A stretch of DNA of 64,000 bases from Phycisphaeraceae bacterium (GCA_004213555.1 SHAP01000004.1:159254-223253), one strand, 5' to 3'. Shown: positions 37,121-47,451, numbered from the stretch's first letter. A program made the numbers and translations. Notes: generated from the sequence alone by a model not told the origin.

Positions 37121-37759
37121 TTATTCGGATGCAGTCAGGTGAAGGAGGATGGTCTCAAGCTGCAAACGCAACCCATCAAGAGAATCCTCATTCCTCAGGA
37201 CATGATCTGCTTTCTCTCGCTTCACGTCAAGTGGCCACTGGGCAGACTCCCGCCGATCCAGCTCGGCGTTGTCCCATCCACGCTCGGCCACGCGGGCCAA
37301 CCGTACAGCTCTCGCCGCATCAATAAAGATGGTCTGAGCACAATGCTCATCCATTTTCGCCTCGAACAGCAAGGGCGCTTCAATCACCAAGGCCTTGGTG
37401 GCCGGGGTGGCCTGGGCAAAGCAGGCCTCTCGGAGCAGGTGGATTCGCGGATGGACCAGCGCCTCCAAGCGCTCCCGTTCAACTTGGCTGGCAAACACAC
37501 GTTCGGCGACGGCTGGTCGCGCGATATCCCCTTCGGAGTCCAAGACGCCTGCGCCCCACCAGTCCACGAGACTTTTCACCACCTCAGGGTCACGCAGCAC
37601 CTCGTGAGCATGCTGGTCCGAGCGGCTGACCAGGCATCCCATGGAACCCAAAAGGTCGCCCGCTGCAGATTTCCCAGCGGCGATGGCTCCAGTCAGTCCC
37701 AAGACTGGCAATGCCAACTCAGCCAACACTCCTGGTCCACGTGGTTCCATCGGGACCAT
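37121..37759 (-). CDS. coaE: Dephospho-CoA kinase
   Basis: Last step of coenzyme A synthesis, phosphorylating the 3'-hydroxyl of dephospho-CoA. P-loop GLTGAIAAGKSAAGDLL near residue 20; the CoA-binding signature continues with SRSDQHAHEVLRDPEV, LEALVHPRIH, LVIEAPLLFEAKMDEHC and RLARVAERGWDNAELDRRES. The protein of 212 residues is standard. The start overlaps the cysS 3' end by about 40 bases; ATG 37759 or 37750 is possible. The 93-base gap to rho may carry the rho promoter. Confidence 0.93.
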   Translation of the reverse strand: MVPMEPRGPGVLAELALPVLGLTGAIAAGKSAAGDLLGSMGCLVSRSDQHAHEVLRDPEVVKSLVDWWGAGVLDSEGDIARPAVAERVFASQVERERLEALVHPRIHLLREACFAQATPATKALVIEAPLLFEAKMDEHCAQTIFIDAARAVRLARVAERGWDNAELDRRESAQWPLDVKREKADHVLRNEDSLDGLRLQLETILLHLTASE

Positions 37760-39266
37760 CTTTGATCACGATTCCGGCCGCAATCAGTTCATCACGAATG
37801 GCATCGGCAGCCGCAAAATCACGACTTGCCTTCGCCTCAGCCCGGGCGACAAGTTTGGCCTCGATGGCGTCTTCATCCATGCCACCCACCGTACGCGCGG
37901 GTTCGCATTCAAGATCAAGGACGCCGAGCACGGCATTCATTTGGCGGAGCGCTGTGAGGTCATCCCCCCAAGTTCCAGAACCTTCCACGTTTTCAACCGA
38001 GGCTGTGGCCTCAGCTTCGAACGGGATACCGGGCAAGGCACCATTCAGCGCGGCGATCGCACCCGCCACGTTGAGATCATGGCCTATGGCTTCTGAGAAT
38101 GCCTCAAGGGCCAACTCGACCGGGCCGGGCCCAGGGCGCTTCAGGGACGCGTGATTGATCAACCATGTTTCCATTCGTTTCCAACGCTCAATCATGCGTT
38201 GAGCATCTTTCAAGCCTTGGAAGGTGAAGTTGGCGTTGCTGCGGTAATGGGTGCGGAGCAGCTCCAAACGAACGGCCGCTGGGGTGGCACCACGCGTCAG
38301 AAGATCCTCCAGCACGTAACACGTGCCGGCGCTCTTGGACATCTTGGCGCCTTCAATCATCAAGAATCGCGTATGGAACCAATGGCGGGCGAAGCGCTCG
38401 CGACCGGTAAAGCAGCGTGACTGGGCAATCTCACACTCGTGGTGGGGAAAGATGTTGTCTTCTCCTCCCGAGTGAATATCGATTTCTTCACCAAGCAGTT
38501 CGATGGCCATGGTGCTGCACTCAATATGCCAACCCGGATACCCCTCGCCCCAAGGACTGTCCCACCGCATCAAATGCTGACAGTCTGGCTTCCAAAGCAT
38601 GAAATCGGCAGGGTGCTTCTTCACTTGTTGGGTCTGGCTGTCGACGCGACCTCCTTCACCGGAACGAATGGTGTCCAAGGTGTTCCCGGACAGCTGGCCG
38701 TAGTCGGGAAACGACTGCGTGTCGAAATACACCACGCCATCCTCAGCGACGTAAGCATGATTTTTGTCAATCAGCCGCTCAATGAAAGCAATCATCTGCG
38801 GGATGTACCCTGTCGGACGCGGCATCCTCTCTGGGAACTCCTCAGCATCGAACACCACACGAAGGCCCAACGCTCTGGCATCGTCCAAGAATCGTCCTGC
38901 AAAATAGTCTGCGATGGCGTACGGATCGCTCGCGTCGACTTCGACCCCTTCGGGAAGAGCCCCTGATTTTTTGGCCTCTTTGAGCCGCACCGCCGCAACT
39001 TCCATCTTGTCCTGCCCGCCTCCATCGGCCGAACTGTCTTCCGTCATATGCCCAACGTCCGTCATGTTCATGACATGAATGACTTCATGGCCAAAGAACT
39101 CAAGAGTGCGCCGGAGAAGATCCGCGTTCAAAAAAGATCGAAAGTTGCCAATGTGAGCCACGTCGTAGACCGTTGGTCCACACGTGTAAAAGGTGATGGG
39201 GCCAGACGGTTCTCGTGGCCCGACTGGCCCGGCCGTTCGGCTCAACGAATTGTGCAACTTCAACAT
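37719..39266 (-). CDS. cysS: Cysteinyl-tRNA synthetase
   Basis: Charges tRNA-Cys. The 515-residue class I synthetase has the zinc-binding and HIGH region FYTCGPTVYDVAHIGNFRSF near residue 27, the zinc-type CSTMAIELLGEEIDIHSGGED, and the KMSKS motif GAKMSKSAGT. The C-terminal anticodon-binding helical region ends GIVIKDGPDGTTWTRSVG, typical of CysRS. ATG 39266 is selected (MLKLHNSLSRT); the upstream open frame is not synthetase-like. Its start overlaps the last codons of the WcaF-like acyltransferase, so it is probably read from the polysaccharide operon. Confidence 0.96.
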   Translation of the reverse strand: MLKLHNSLSRTAGPVGPREPSGPITFYTCGPTVYDVAHIGNFRSFLNADLLRRTLEFFGHEVIHVMNMTDVGHMTEDSSADGGGQDKMEVAAVRLKEAKKSGALPEGVEVDASDPYAIADYFAGRFLDDARALGLRVVFDAEEFPERMPRPTGYIPQMIAFIERLIDKNHAYVAEDGVVYFDTQSFPDYGQLSGNTLDTIRSGEGGRVDSQTQQVKKHPADFMLWKPDCQHLMRWDSPWGEGYPGWHIECSTMAIELLGEEIDIHSGGEDNIFPHHECEIAQSRCFTGRERFARHWFHTRFLMIEGAKMSKSAGTCYVLEDLLTRGATPAAVRLELLRTHYRSNANFTFQGLKDAQRMIERWKRMETWLINHASLKRPGPGPVELALEAFSEAIGHDLNVAGAIAALNGALPGIPFEAEATASVENVEGSGTWGDDLTALRQMNAVLGVLDLECEPARTVGGMDEDAIEAKLVARAEAKASRDFAAADAIRDELIAAGIVIKDGPDGTTWTRSVG

Positions 39267-39820
39267 CGAGAACTTCCAGAAGTATGGCTGGCGGCCGGCC
39301 GGGGTCGGACCGGAGTGGCAGGCTCCCCAATCAAAAGCATACCGCCCGGAAGTTTGCCAAAGGCCGTCGAGCGGGCCGCCAGCATCGATCCGTTGCCAAT
39401 TCGGCAGTCGGGACCGACAAAGGCATCGGTTGCAATCCAACAATCTTGACCGACGACAATCGGGCTGGCCAAATAACGCATGTCTGGATCACGGTAGTCG
39501 TGGTTGGCCGCGCACAAGTGGGCATACTGAGAAATCAATGTGCCCGAACCAATTGTGATTCCACCGTTGGCATTCAAAATGACCTGAGGCTCAATCCGAA
39601 CCTCCTCGCCGAGAATCAAATTCCATGGCCGACGAATTCGTGTTGTGGCATGGACTCGAACCCTGGACCCAACTTTCGCGCCAAAAGATCGCAGCAGCAA
39701 CCGCCGCCAACCCACGGCGAACGGAGGGGAAAATCGGAAAAACAAAATCCAGACCAGTCGCCAAAGCGCATTGGCCACCTGCACCTGAAATCCAAACTTC
39801 AGTGGCAGGCTCTCGCTCAC
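39260..39820 (-). CDS. WcaF-like acyltransferase (left-handed beta helix)
   Basis: A 186-residue hexapeptide-repeat acetyltransferase of the WcaF/NodL type, expected to acetylate a sugar using acetyl-CoA. N-terminal membrane-associated region FRFSPPFAVGWRRLLLRSFGA, then hexapeptide repeats with the catalytic-type histidine stretch ISQYAHLCAANHDYRDPD and DCWIATDAFVGPDCRIGN. The GTG start overlaps the stop of the GT2-fusion gene (GTGA). It is the first of three related acyltransferase modules in this cluster. Confidence 0.86.
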   Translation of the reverse strand: MSESLPLKFGFQVQVANALWRLVWILFFRFSPPFAVGWRRLLLRSFGAKVGSRVRVHATTRIRRPWNLILGEEVRIEPQVILNANGGITIGSGTLISQYAHLCAANHDYRDPDMRYLASPIVVGQDCWIATDAFVGPDCRIGNGSMLAARSTAFGKLPGGMLLIGEPATPVRPRPAASHTSGSSRC

Positions 39821-41334
39821 TTCAGTGTCCGTTCTTTCAAATCACGGGCTGGGTTGCCCACATGAATACGTCCGGCCGCGAGATTTTTGTACGCACTTGA
39901 TCGCGCTCCCAGCACTGCCAGCGGTCCAACTTCTACCCCCGGACCAACAAAGGCGTCGGCCCCAATCCACACATCCTGATCAATATGAATCGGAGTGCGA
40001 ATCAATTTAAATGTGTGGTCCGCGTAGTCATGCGTTCCGGCACACAAGTGCGCGTACTGACTGATGATCGATCTTTCACCAATGGTGACTGGTCCCAAGC
40101 TGTACAAAATGGCGTAATCACCAATGGTGACACCTTCACGAAGATCAATCATCCAAGGGACTTCAATGTGGGCGCTGGGCCGAATGGAAACCCCGGGCGC
40201 AACCTTGGCCCCAAACCGCCGCAGAATCCAACGGCGAATGCCGTACCAATTGTGAAATGTTGCGCGGAACAATGGACGACCAAAGATCATCCAAGCCGCC
40301 CGGCCAAGCTTTTCACGGAACGTCCAAGGACTGCTCTCTGGCTGCATCTGCCGGGTTGGCGATGAGGACTCGGGACTGGAGGGCGCTACCACCGGTGTCT
40401 CAGGAGTGGGTGCGGGAGGAATTGGAGCGTCGCCCCCACGGTCAGAGTCGCCAACCAACTGTCCGCTCTTCCACCCACCTCTGCCCCCCCATGAAGGAGC
40501 TGGATCCTGACCCGCGCGAATTGCTCGCAACTTCATGGCGACGAAGTCGTCATACGAACCAATGAATCGGCAGAAGTGAAATCCGGCGCTGCCATCAAGG
40601 AAGCCCATACGAAAGACATACATGTACAAAAAGCGGAGCAATCCTGGGGAAGGAACCCTCGGCAAGATGTTTCGCTTTGCCCATCTCCGTCGGCGGGCGG
40701 CGGGCTCCAGCGCACTTGATTCTTTGACGGGCTCAGCCAATTCACGAGCGAGCGCTCGAGCTTCGAGAGTCGAGTACCGGTTGTGCTTGGCCACGTAGTG
40801 CTCCAAGCCTCGTCGGTCATCATGCAACATTGGGGTATCAATCCGACCGATGGGTCCATTCAACTCCACATGTTCGTGCACTTCACGCTCTTCGTAGCGG
40901 CCAAGGCCCGATTTGAAAAAACGAAGGTGATAGGACGGGAAATACCCGCAGTGTCGAATTGGCTTGCCAATGAACCATGTCAACCGGTTGATGTAGTACC
41001 CATTTTCCGTGACGTTCTCCGAAGATTGCTCAGCAATTGAAGTCAATTCTTCACGAAGCTTGGGAGTGATGGACTCATCAGCGTCGAGCACCAAAGTCCA
41101 GGGAGCCGAGAAATCTAAATGTTGCAGTGCCCAATTCCTCTGGCGGGCATATCCCTCCCAATCATGATGCACAACTTCAGCGCCCATGGATTGGGCGAGC
41201 TCTTGCGTTCCATCGGTGGATCCAGAATCGATCACATGAATCTTTCGAACCCAACCTTGCAAACTCTCAAGGCAGTGGCCCAAGTTCAGAGCTTCGTTGT
41301 GAGCAATGATCAGAACATCAATATTGCCATTCAT
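39817..41334 (-). CDS. Glycosyltransferase family 2 fused to WcaF-like acyltransferase
   Basis: A two-domain enzyme of 505 residues. Domain 1 (about 1-250) is a GT2 glycosyltransferase of the WaaE/KdtX type: LIIAHNEALNLGHCLESL, VIDSGSTDGTQELA, YARQRNWAL and DADESITPKL, with a membrane-proximal region RFLYMYVFRMGFLDGSAG. A proline-rich linker (about 290-320) leads to domain 2, a left-handed-helix acyltransferase with SQYAHLCAGTHDYADHTF and VWIGADAFVGPGVEVGPL. It is coupled on both sides by ATGA/GTGA overlaps. A combined glycosyl and acyl transfer step is inferred. Confidence 0.85.
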   Translation of the reverse strand: MNGNIDVLIIAHNEALNLGHCLESLQGWVRKIHVIDSGSTDGTQELAQSMGAEVVHHDWEGYARQRNWALQHLDFSAPWTLVLDADESITPKLREELTSIAEQSSENVTENGYYINRLTWFIGKPIRHCGYFPSYHLRFFKSGLGRYEEREVHEHVELNGPIGRIDTPMLHDDRRGLEHYVAKHNRYSTLEARALARELAEPVKESSALEPAARRRRWAKRNILPRVPSPGLLRFLYMYVFRMGFLDGSAGFHFCRFIGSYDDFVAMKLRAIRAGQDPAPSWGGRGGWKSGQLVGDSDRGGDAPIPPAPTPETPVVAPSSPESSSPTRQMQPESSPWTFREKLGRAAWMIFGRPLFRATFHNWYGIRRWILRRFGAKVAPGVSIRPSAHIEVPWMIDLREGVTIGDYAILYSLGPVTIGERSIISQYAHLCAGTHDYADHTFKLIRTPIHIDQDVWIGADAFVGPGVEVGPLAVLGARSSAYKNLAAGRIHVGNPARDLKERTLK

Positions 41335-41900
41335 GAATGGCCTCTCTTCCGAAGAACCTGAGCAGGATTGCCACCAACAACCTCGTCATCCTGAATGTCT
41401 TTCACCAACACCGCGCGAGCCAACGCGACCGACCGGGCGCCCACTTGAACCCCCGGACCCACAAAAACTTCACCCGCCACCCATGCCTCTTCACCGATTC
41501 GAATGGGTGATGTGACCAATGGATGGGCCGGATCGTCAAAATCGTGGGTGGCGGTGCACAGCCAAGCTCCTTGACTCACGGTTGCCCCCGCCTCAATGAC
41601 AACGTTGGCAAGGTTGTACACATCAACCCGTTCGGCCAAACACGAACGCTCGTGCATGATCAGGTGGGCGGGATGCCAAATACGAACCCCGGGATACACA
41701 CGCGATGTGGGGTGGAGGCAAGCGCCAAAACAACGCAGGACGAAACGACGCCAACCATGGCAAGGACGCGGTGACCATGTCACCAAAGGCGAGCAAATTT
41801 GCCAAATCATCCGGCCACACCGCTGGCCCAACGAAAAGCTGCTCTTGCTGTGACCTGTTCGGTCGGTGCCTCGCTTTGGATGAACGTGACGATTGTTCAT
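41331..41900 (-). CDS. WcaF-like acyltransferase (third LbH module)
   Basis: A 189-residue acyltransferase with the same fold as the two neighbours: PGVRIWHPAHLIMHERSCLA, SQGAWLCTATHDFDDPAH and EAWVAGEVFVGPGVQVG, ending GNPAQVLRKRG. ATG 41900 is used: it overlaps the polysaccharide deacetylase stop by 4 bases, and the in-frame extension upstream lies wholly inside the deacetylase gene. An arginine-rich N-terminal stretch precedes the LbH core. Confidence 0.84.
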   Translation of the reverse strand: MNNRHVHPKRGTDRTGHSKSSFSLGQRCGRMIWQICSPLVTWSPRPCHGWRRFVLRCFGACLHPTSRVYPGVRIWHPAHLIMHERSCLAERVDVYNLANVVIEAGATVSQGAWLCTATHDFDDPAHPLVTSPIRIGEEAWVAGEVFVGPGVQVGARSVALARAVLVKDIQDDEVVGGNPAQVLRKRGHS

Positions 41901-42766
41901 GCCGCCTCCAACAAACCTGAATGCTGAAGGACTTCTGAACAGGTCCCCCACTGGTACCGATCCAGCAGCATGTTGAGTTTCGACGCCGTCGATTTTGCCC
42001 CGACGTAACACTTGAACCTGCGCTGAAGAGGCATAGGAACTCTTGGACAATCAGGGGCAAAGTCTCGAGGATGCAAGTACACCACGGTTGGAATACCTTG
42101 GCTCGCCAGTTGGTCCACCCCACGGCGAATAAGCCAACCTGGGAAGAGCCGAAGATAGCCGCCACCAGAGAAGCACACCCGCTTGGGCCCGACCGACATG
42201 ATGCTCATGGGAAGCTCGGGCAAAGGACGTCCACTCGGGGCCTCGCCAAAGACGTGGGGTTGGACCGGGCATCCATATCCACCGTGGCCCCGCGCTGCCG
42301 GAAACAAACTGGCGTCGTAGTCCAAACCAAGTTCATGAAGAACATCAAACGCCCACTCAGTGCCTGGGGTGATGGAAAAAGAGGGTGCTCGAAATCCGCG
42401 AACCCGCGATCCGGATGAAGATTCGATCACTTCAATGGACCGGCGCATGTCCTTGAGGAACTCCTCGGGAGTCAAGCTGTAGACCTTGCGGTGCCAGTAA
42501 GAGTGGGTGGCCAATTCGTGGCCCGCATCGGCAATCTGCTTCACCATGGCCGGGTACCTCTCGGCGACCCAACCAAGCACGAAAAAGGTTCCCCTAACGT
42601 TGGCACGTTGACAGATGGTCAAGATTTCCTCGGTTCGACGCTCAACCAGTGATGGGAGTTCTGGCCACAAATTCGGATCCTCAACCGCCTCAATTTCAAC
42701 CATGTGAAACCAATCCTCAATATCGAAGGAAAGAGCATGCGTGAGTGGAGCGGAGGGAGTGTTCAT
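41897..42766 (-). CDS. Polysaccharide deacetylase, DUF3473 (exosortase-system) type
   Basis: NodB-homology carbohydrate esterase, 289 residues. Start LSFDIEDWFHM carries the general-base/metal aspartates typical of the XrtA-associated deacetylases; then GTFFVLGWVAERYP, GHELATHSYWHRKVYSLTPE (metal histidines), RGFRAPSFSITPG and FSGGGYLRLFP. The C-terminal DUF3473 portion ends VVYLHPRDFAPDCPR and PLQRRFKCYVG. It probably removes N-acetyl groups from the exopolysaccharide. No exosortase gene lies in this window. Confidence 0.88.
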   Translation of the reverse strand: MNTPSAPLTHALSFDIEDWFHMVEIEAVEDPNLWPELPSLVERRTEEILTICQRANVRGTFFVLGWVAERYPAMVKQIADAGHELATHSYWHRKVYSLTPEEFLKDMRRSIEVIESSSGSRVRGFRAPSFSITPGTEWAFDVLHELGLDYDASLFPAARGHGGYGCPVQPHVFGEAPSGRPLPELPMSIMSVGPKRVCFSGGGYLRLFPGWLIRRGVDQLASQGIPTVVYLHPRDFAPDCPRVPMPLQRRFKCYVGAKSTASKLNMLLDRYQWGTCSEVLQHSGLLEAA

Positions 42767-42768
42767 GG

Positions 42769-43557
42769 TTAACGGAATTGATGGCCCGCGCGTCGAAACC
42801 GCCGCACATCCTCGGGACCAGGCATTGAAAAGTGGGTGGAGCAGTCTTCGGGATTCTCCAACAAAGGGGGGTTGCCAGCTTCAACCAAACGGACACATTC
42901 GATAATGGCCTCAGCCGCCAAATCTTTTGAACGGGCCATCACGTCTTCAAGCGTGTCATGGGGATGAATGCGATATCGCTTTTGGACCACGATGGGGCCG
43001 TTGTCGAGTTTTTTGTCGACAAAATGGACCGACACCCCGCCTTCTTTTTCGTCATTTGCCAAAGTCCAAAAGCTCGGCATCAAGCCTCGGTACTTGGGCA
43101 ACAAAGCCCCGTGGCAATTCACGATTCCAGCCGCAGTTTGGTCACGCAGCTTTTTTCGGTACATCTGGGTTCCGGAAATCGAAACGATAAACTCGACTCC
43201 CTTGTCACGAAGGTGAGCCAGAAATTCATCGCTGTTGACATCAACGGACTGGGTCACCTCGACACCGTACTTTCTCGCAACGGCGGCAACGCTATGACAC
43301 TGCTTGGTCGAACCAAGAATGTCATTGTGGACCTTGGCAAGCATCTTCTTGATGATGTATCGACGCACCTTCCACTGGAAGTAATTGAAGCCGTACAACT
43401 GGTAAAGATCCCAAGCGGTTTGAAGTACCGTTCGTTTGCCTTGAGCCACGGACTGGATGTTCACTCCCGCGGTGGTGTCCGAAAACTCCCGGAGGTACTT
43501 GTCAAGCACCTTGGGCAAAAGAAACGGGTCGTTCTGAATAAAGACGTACTTGATCAT
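42769..43557 (-). CDS. Sugar N-formyltransferase-like enzyme
   Basis: A 262-residue formyl_trans-fold enzyme using N10-formyltetrahydrofolate. The catalytic Asn-His signature GIVNCHGALLPKYRGLMPS (about residue 144) and the Asp in KKLDNGPIVVQ are present. It lacks the C-terminal domain of methionyl-tRNA formyltransferase and the window's translation genes are elsewhere, so a cluster sugar (deoxyaminohexose) is the likelier acceptor. The start overlaps the GT4 stop by ATGA, and two bases separate it from the deacetylase. Confidence 0.82.
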   Translation of the reverse strand: MIKYVFIQNDPFLLPKVLDKYLREFSDTTAGVNIQSVAQGKRTVLQTAWDLYQLYGFNYFQWKVRRYIIKKMLAKVHNDILGSTKQCHSVAAVARKYGVEVTQSVDVNSDEFLAHLRDKGVEFIVSISGTQMYRKKLRDQTAAGIVNCHGALLPKYRGLMPSFWTLANDEKEGGVSVHFVDKKLDNGPIVVQKRYRIHPHDTLEDVMARSKDLAAEAIIECVRLVEAGNPPLLENPEDCSTHFSMPGPEDVRRFRRAGHQFR

Positions 43558-44792
43558 GCGCCCATTGCCTCCGGTTCAGGCTGGCCCACCACTGATTTCA
43601 AGAGTTTTTCCCAGGCCGCACAGCGGTGGACGGTTGCATGCTTCTCGATCAAAGCATTTCGTCCCGCATCGCCTTGTTGGCGGGCAAGATCTGAATCATC
43701 TGCGTACGCCAAGATGACGCGTACCAGTGTGTCAACATCACCTTCTTCAACGGTGGAGCCGCAGGCATCGTCTTGAATGACTTTGGCGATTTCACTTCGC
43801 TCGGAACCAACGAACAACGCTGGACGAGCCGCGGCCAAAATCCCAAAGAGTTTGCATGGGACCATGATGCCTTCAACACCAACCAGCAGACTCACGAGAT
43901 GGCAGTCCGCGGCACTCAAGAGCTCATCCAGATTTTCTCTGGGCTGGTACGGCGCAAGTACTGAATTGATGAGTTGGTTTTCGTTGACAAAATCTTCAAC
44001 GACCGATTTCTTCTTGCCCCCACCTACGAATGCAAATCGAATTCGATCGTCACCTTGAAGTCGTTGCGCTGCCTGCAAGAAAGTATCCACATCATGTCCG
44101 AGCCCAAAATTTCCGGAATACATAACCAGAAAACGGTTTTCAATTCCCCACTCTTTTCGATATTGATTCTCTTCGCGAGGTATCGGCTTCACTTCCTCGG
44201 AATCTGTCCAGACCCCAATAATTTGAACCTGATCTTTATCAATGCCTTTGGCCAAAATTCGGTCACGCATGCACCGACCCAAGGCGACCACTGCGTCGGC
44301 CTTGCGCAAACAGAATCGGTTGATGGCCTCAAAAAATCTGGTGCTGAAAGTGCCTTCTCGCATCACCCCACAGGCGACCGGGAGATCTGGGTAAAGATCC
44401 ATTACCCAGTAGACCATCTTGGTCCCTTTCAGCAATCGCAAACACCACCCAAGCAACGCAATAAACGGCGGAGTGGTGAAACAAACCGAGACGTCGTGCC
44501 GCCGAAGCATGAGCACTTTTCCAGCTGCCGCCAGATAGAAATAGCCAAAATCAAAAATCCGAGCCACGATGGATGACTTGCCGAAGAAACTGCGGCCGAC
44601 ACGGTGGACCTTGATCCCGTCAATCTCTTCATACGCTGGAAGTGCGGCCCCCTTTTGTCCATACAACGCCCGAGAAGCGATGATCGACACTTCGTGTCCT
44701 GAAGCCACCAGGGAACGGCTCAAATCGTGCGCATGTTGCGCCGTCGCCGCGACATCTGGGTGGAAAACCTGGTTGATCATCAAAACGCGCAA
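43554..44792 (-). CDS. Glycosyltransferase family 4
   Basis: GT4 (GT-B fold) transferase of about 412 residues: MINQVFHPDVAATAQHAHDLS, VYWVMDLYPDLPVACGVM, MYSGNFGLGHDVDTFLQA and a C-terminal nucleotide-sugar site near LVGVEGIMVPCKLFGILAAA. This resembles WbuB-type amino-sugar transferases. I chose TTG 44792 because AAGGAG at 44804-44799 lies 6 bases upstream and overlaps the fcl stop TAA; a GTG at 44819 would overlap fcl more. Donor and acceptor are unknown, but GDP-fucose from the neighbouring genes is possible. Confidence 0.85.
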   Translation of the reverse strand: MRVLMINQVFHPDVAATAQHAHDLSRSLVASGHEVSIIASRALYGQKGAALPAYEEIDGIKVHRVGRSFFGKSSIVARIFDFGYFYLAAAGKVLMLRRHDVSVCFTTPPFIALLGWCLRLLKGTKMVYWVMDLYPDLPVACGVMREGTFSTRFFEAINRFCLRKADAVVALGRCMRDRILAKGIDKDQVQIIGVWTDSEEVKPIPREENQYRKEWGIENRFLVMYSGNFGLGHDVDTFLQAAQRLQGDDRIRFAFVGGGKKKSVVEDFVNENQLINSVLAPYQPRENLDELLSAADCHLVSLLVGVEGIMVPCKLFGILAAARPALFVGSERSEIAKVIQDDACGSTVEEGDVDTLVRVILAYADDSDLARQQGDAGRNALIEKHATVHRCAAWEKLLKSVVGQPEPEAMGA

Positions 44793-44798
44793 CGCCCG

Positions 44799-44804
44799 CT
44801 CCTT
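44799..44804 (-). promoter_or_regulatory. Shine-Dalgarno of the GT4 gene fused to the fcl stop codon
   Basis: AAGGAG overlaps the fcl stop (TAAGGAG) and is 6 bases from TTG 44792. It decides the TTG start and implies translational coupling of fcl to the glycosyltransferase. Confidence 0.55.
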
Positions 44805-45771
44805 ACGCTCGACCGCCACCGGAGACCACGGCGTCCCGATGCTCTTCGTACCAAGCAATGGTGCGCTTCAACCCATCCTCAAACCCGACATGTGCTTTCC
44901 AATCCAGTCGCTCCGCCGCCCGCGAAACATCCAAGCATCGTCGGGGTTGTCCGTCTGGCTTGGTGCTGTCCCAGCGGATCTCACCTTGAAAGCCTGTCAG
45001 TTTGACGATGAGTTCGACCAGGTCCTTGATGGTGATCTCCATGTTGGTGCCAAGGTTCACCGGAACGGGCTCATCGAGAACTTCGGTGGCCCGGACCACG
45101 CCCTCGGCCGCGTCTTCCACGTAAAGGAACTCTCGTGACGCGGATCCGGTGCCCCAACACTCAATGTGGTCTTGTCCCGAATCCCGGGCTTCCACACATT
45201 TCCGGATCAATGCAGGAATCACGTGGCTGGTGTGAAGATCGAAGTTGTCCCAAGGGCCGTACAAATTGACCGGAAGCAGATAAGCCCCAGAAAGTCCATA
45301 TTGCCTTTGATACGCATCGAGCATCACCATGGCCGCCTTTTTGGCCACCCCATACGGTGCATTGGTTTCTTCTGGATACCCGTCCCAAAGATCTGATTCT
45401 TTGAAGGGAACCGGCGTGTGTTTGGGGTAAGCGCAAATTGTGCCGACCTGAACGAACTTGGGCAGGCCAACCCGTCGTGCGTGCTCAATGAGGTGCAAAG
45501 CCATGGCCATGTTGGCGTAGAAATAACGGCCTGGATTGTCCCGATTTGCCCCGATCCCACCAACTTCAGCGGCCAAATGAATGACCACATCAGGCTTGGC
45601 GGTCGCGTAAAGCCGTTCTACAGCGGATTCTGTGGTCAGATCAAAGTCCACTCTTCGTGGCACAATCACTTCTGCCGCACCACGTTGGGCTACTTTTTCG
45701 CAAACAAAGCGACCCATGAAACCGGCCCCCCCAGTGACCACAACTCGTTTGTTCTTCAAATCGAAAGGCAT
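44803..45771 (-). CDS. fcl: GDP-L-fucose synthase
   Basis: Epimerase-reductase converting GDP-4-keto-6-deoxymannose to GDP-L-fucose. Rossmann motif VVVTGGAGFMGRFVCE near residue 10, then VVIHLAAEVGGIGANRDNPG, SYxxxK-type NAPYGVAKKAAMVMLDAY and VNLYGPWDNFDLHTSHVIPA, all characteristic of Fcl/WcaG. ATG 45771 gives 322 residues, the usual size. It lies divergently from gmd across a 162-base gap, so the two consecutive GDP-fucose steps are read from opposite strands. Confidence 0.93.
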   Translation of the reverse strand: MPFDLKNKRVVVTGGAGFMGRFVCEKVAQRGAAEVIVPRRVDFDLTTESAVERLYATAKPDVVIHLAAEVGGIGANRDNPGRYFYANMAMALHLIEHARRVGLPKFVQVGTICAYPKHTPVPFKESDLWDGYPEETNAPYGVAKKAAMVMLDAYQRQYGLSGAYLLPVNLYGPWDNFDLHTSHVIPALIRKCVEARDSGQDHIECWGTGSASREFLYVEDAAEGVVRATEVLDEPVPVNLGTNMEITIKDLVELIVKLTGFQGEIRWDSTKPDGQPRRCLDVSRAAERLDWKAHVGFEDGLKRTIAWYEEHRDAVVSGGGRA

Positions 45772-45900
45772 CGTCTCTGTATCGGCATCCCAGCGGGCTT
45801 GGTTCGCTCGGAACCCAAGAAATCGATCTTTGCTGACCAAAGAAATTTGGAGAACTTCCGTGCCAAGTCTGGACCAAATCTGGTCGATGGGAGATGCTAG

Positions 45901-46989
<1,089 letters not shown>

Positions 46990-47006
46990 AGACCCCAAAG
47001 AGGTCT
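46990..47006. terminator. Weak hairpin between gmd and fliS
   Basis: A 5-bp stem AGACC/GGTCT with a 7-base loop follows directly after the gmd stop. Toward the minus strand it is followed by TTTA only. It is a possible weak bidirectional terminator for the two convergent units. Confidence 0.3.
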
Positions 47007-47031
47007 GGTTCAATCGCCCCAGTTGTCTCGA

Positions 47032-47451
47032 TTAAGCAATGCGGCTGAAGTTGCCGTCATTGGGTTCATCCCCGTCTGCAAGCCTCTGGTTGAGCATGCT
47101 CCAGGTTTCGTGCTCAAATTCAACCAAACGCCGCGCTTCATCAAGTTTGGCATGGCATCGCTCAACACGAGCCTCGACCAGAAGTCGGTGGAGATAGGCA
47201 TAGAGATTGCGCATTTGGCGAGCGATCTCCACGCCGCCGTCTTCGCTGATACCAGATTCCAGCTCTTCGGCAATGGCCCGGGCCTTGGCAAAAGCTTCCA
47301 GCGCCAGCGCGGTTTGAGAATCATGGATCGCTACGCCGGCTTCGTCGATCCGTCGAAGAAGACCATCCAACAACATGAGTCGAAGATCGATGGGTGATGC
47401 GTTCATCACACGTTCCCGAAGCCAATGTTGTTGCGCTGCTGATTTGTTCAC
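47032..47451 (-). CDS. fliS: FliS-like flagellar export chaperone
   Basis: FliS binds flagellin's C-terminal helix and prevents premature assembly. The 139-residue protein is all helical with the family start region ASPIDLRLMLLDGLLRRIDEA and late segments MRNLYAYLHRLLVEARVERC. It has a GTG start at 47451, 75 bases after fliD. The fliD-fliS order is conserved. Flagellin itself is not in this window. Confidence 0.82.
   Translation of the reverse strand: MNKSAAQQHWLRERVMNASPIDLRLMLLDGLLRRIDEAGVAIHDSQTALALEAFAKARAIAEELESGISEDGGVEIARQMRNLYAYLHRLLVEARVERCHAKLDEARRLVEFEHETWSMLNQRLADGDEPNDGNFSRIA

Noticed and set aside
39650..39672. TCGAACCC-type stretch resembling a tRNA T arm
   Set aside because: It is part of the WcaF-like acyltransferase coding sequence and has no matching acceptor or anticodon arms.
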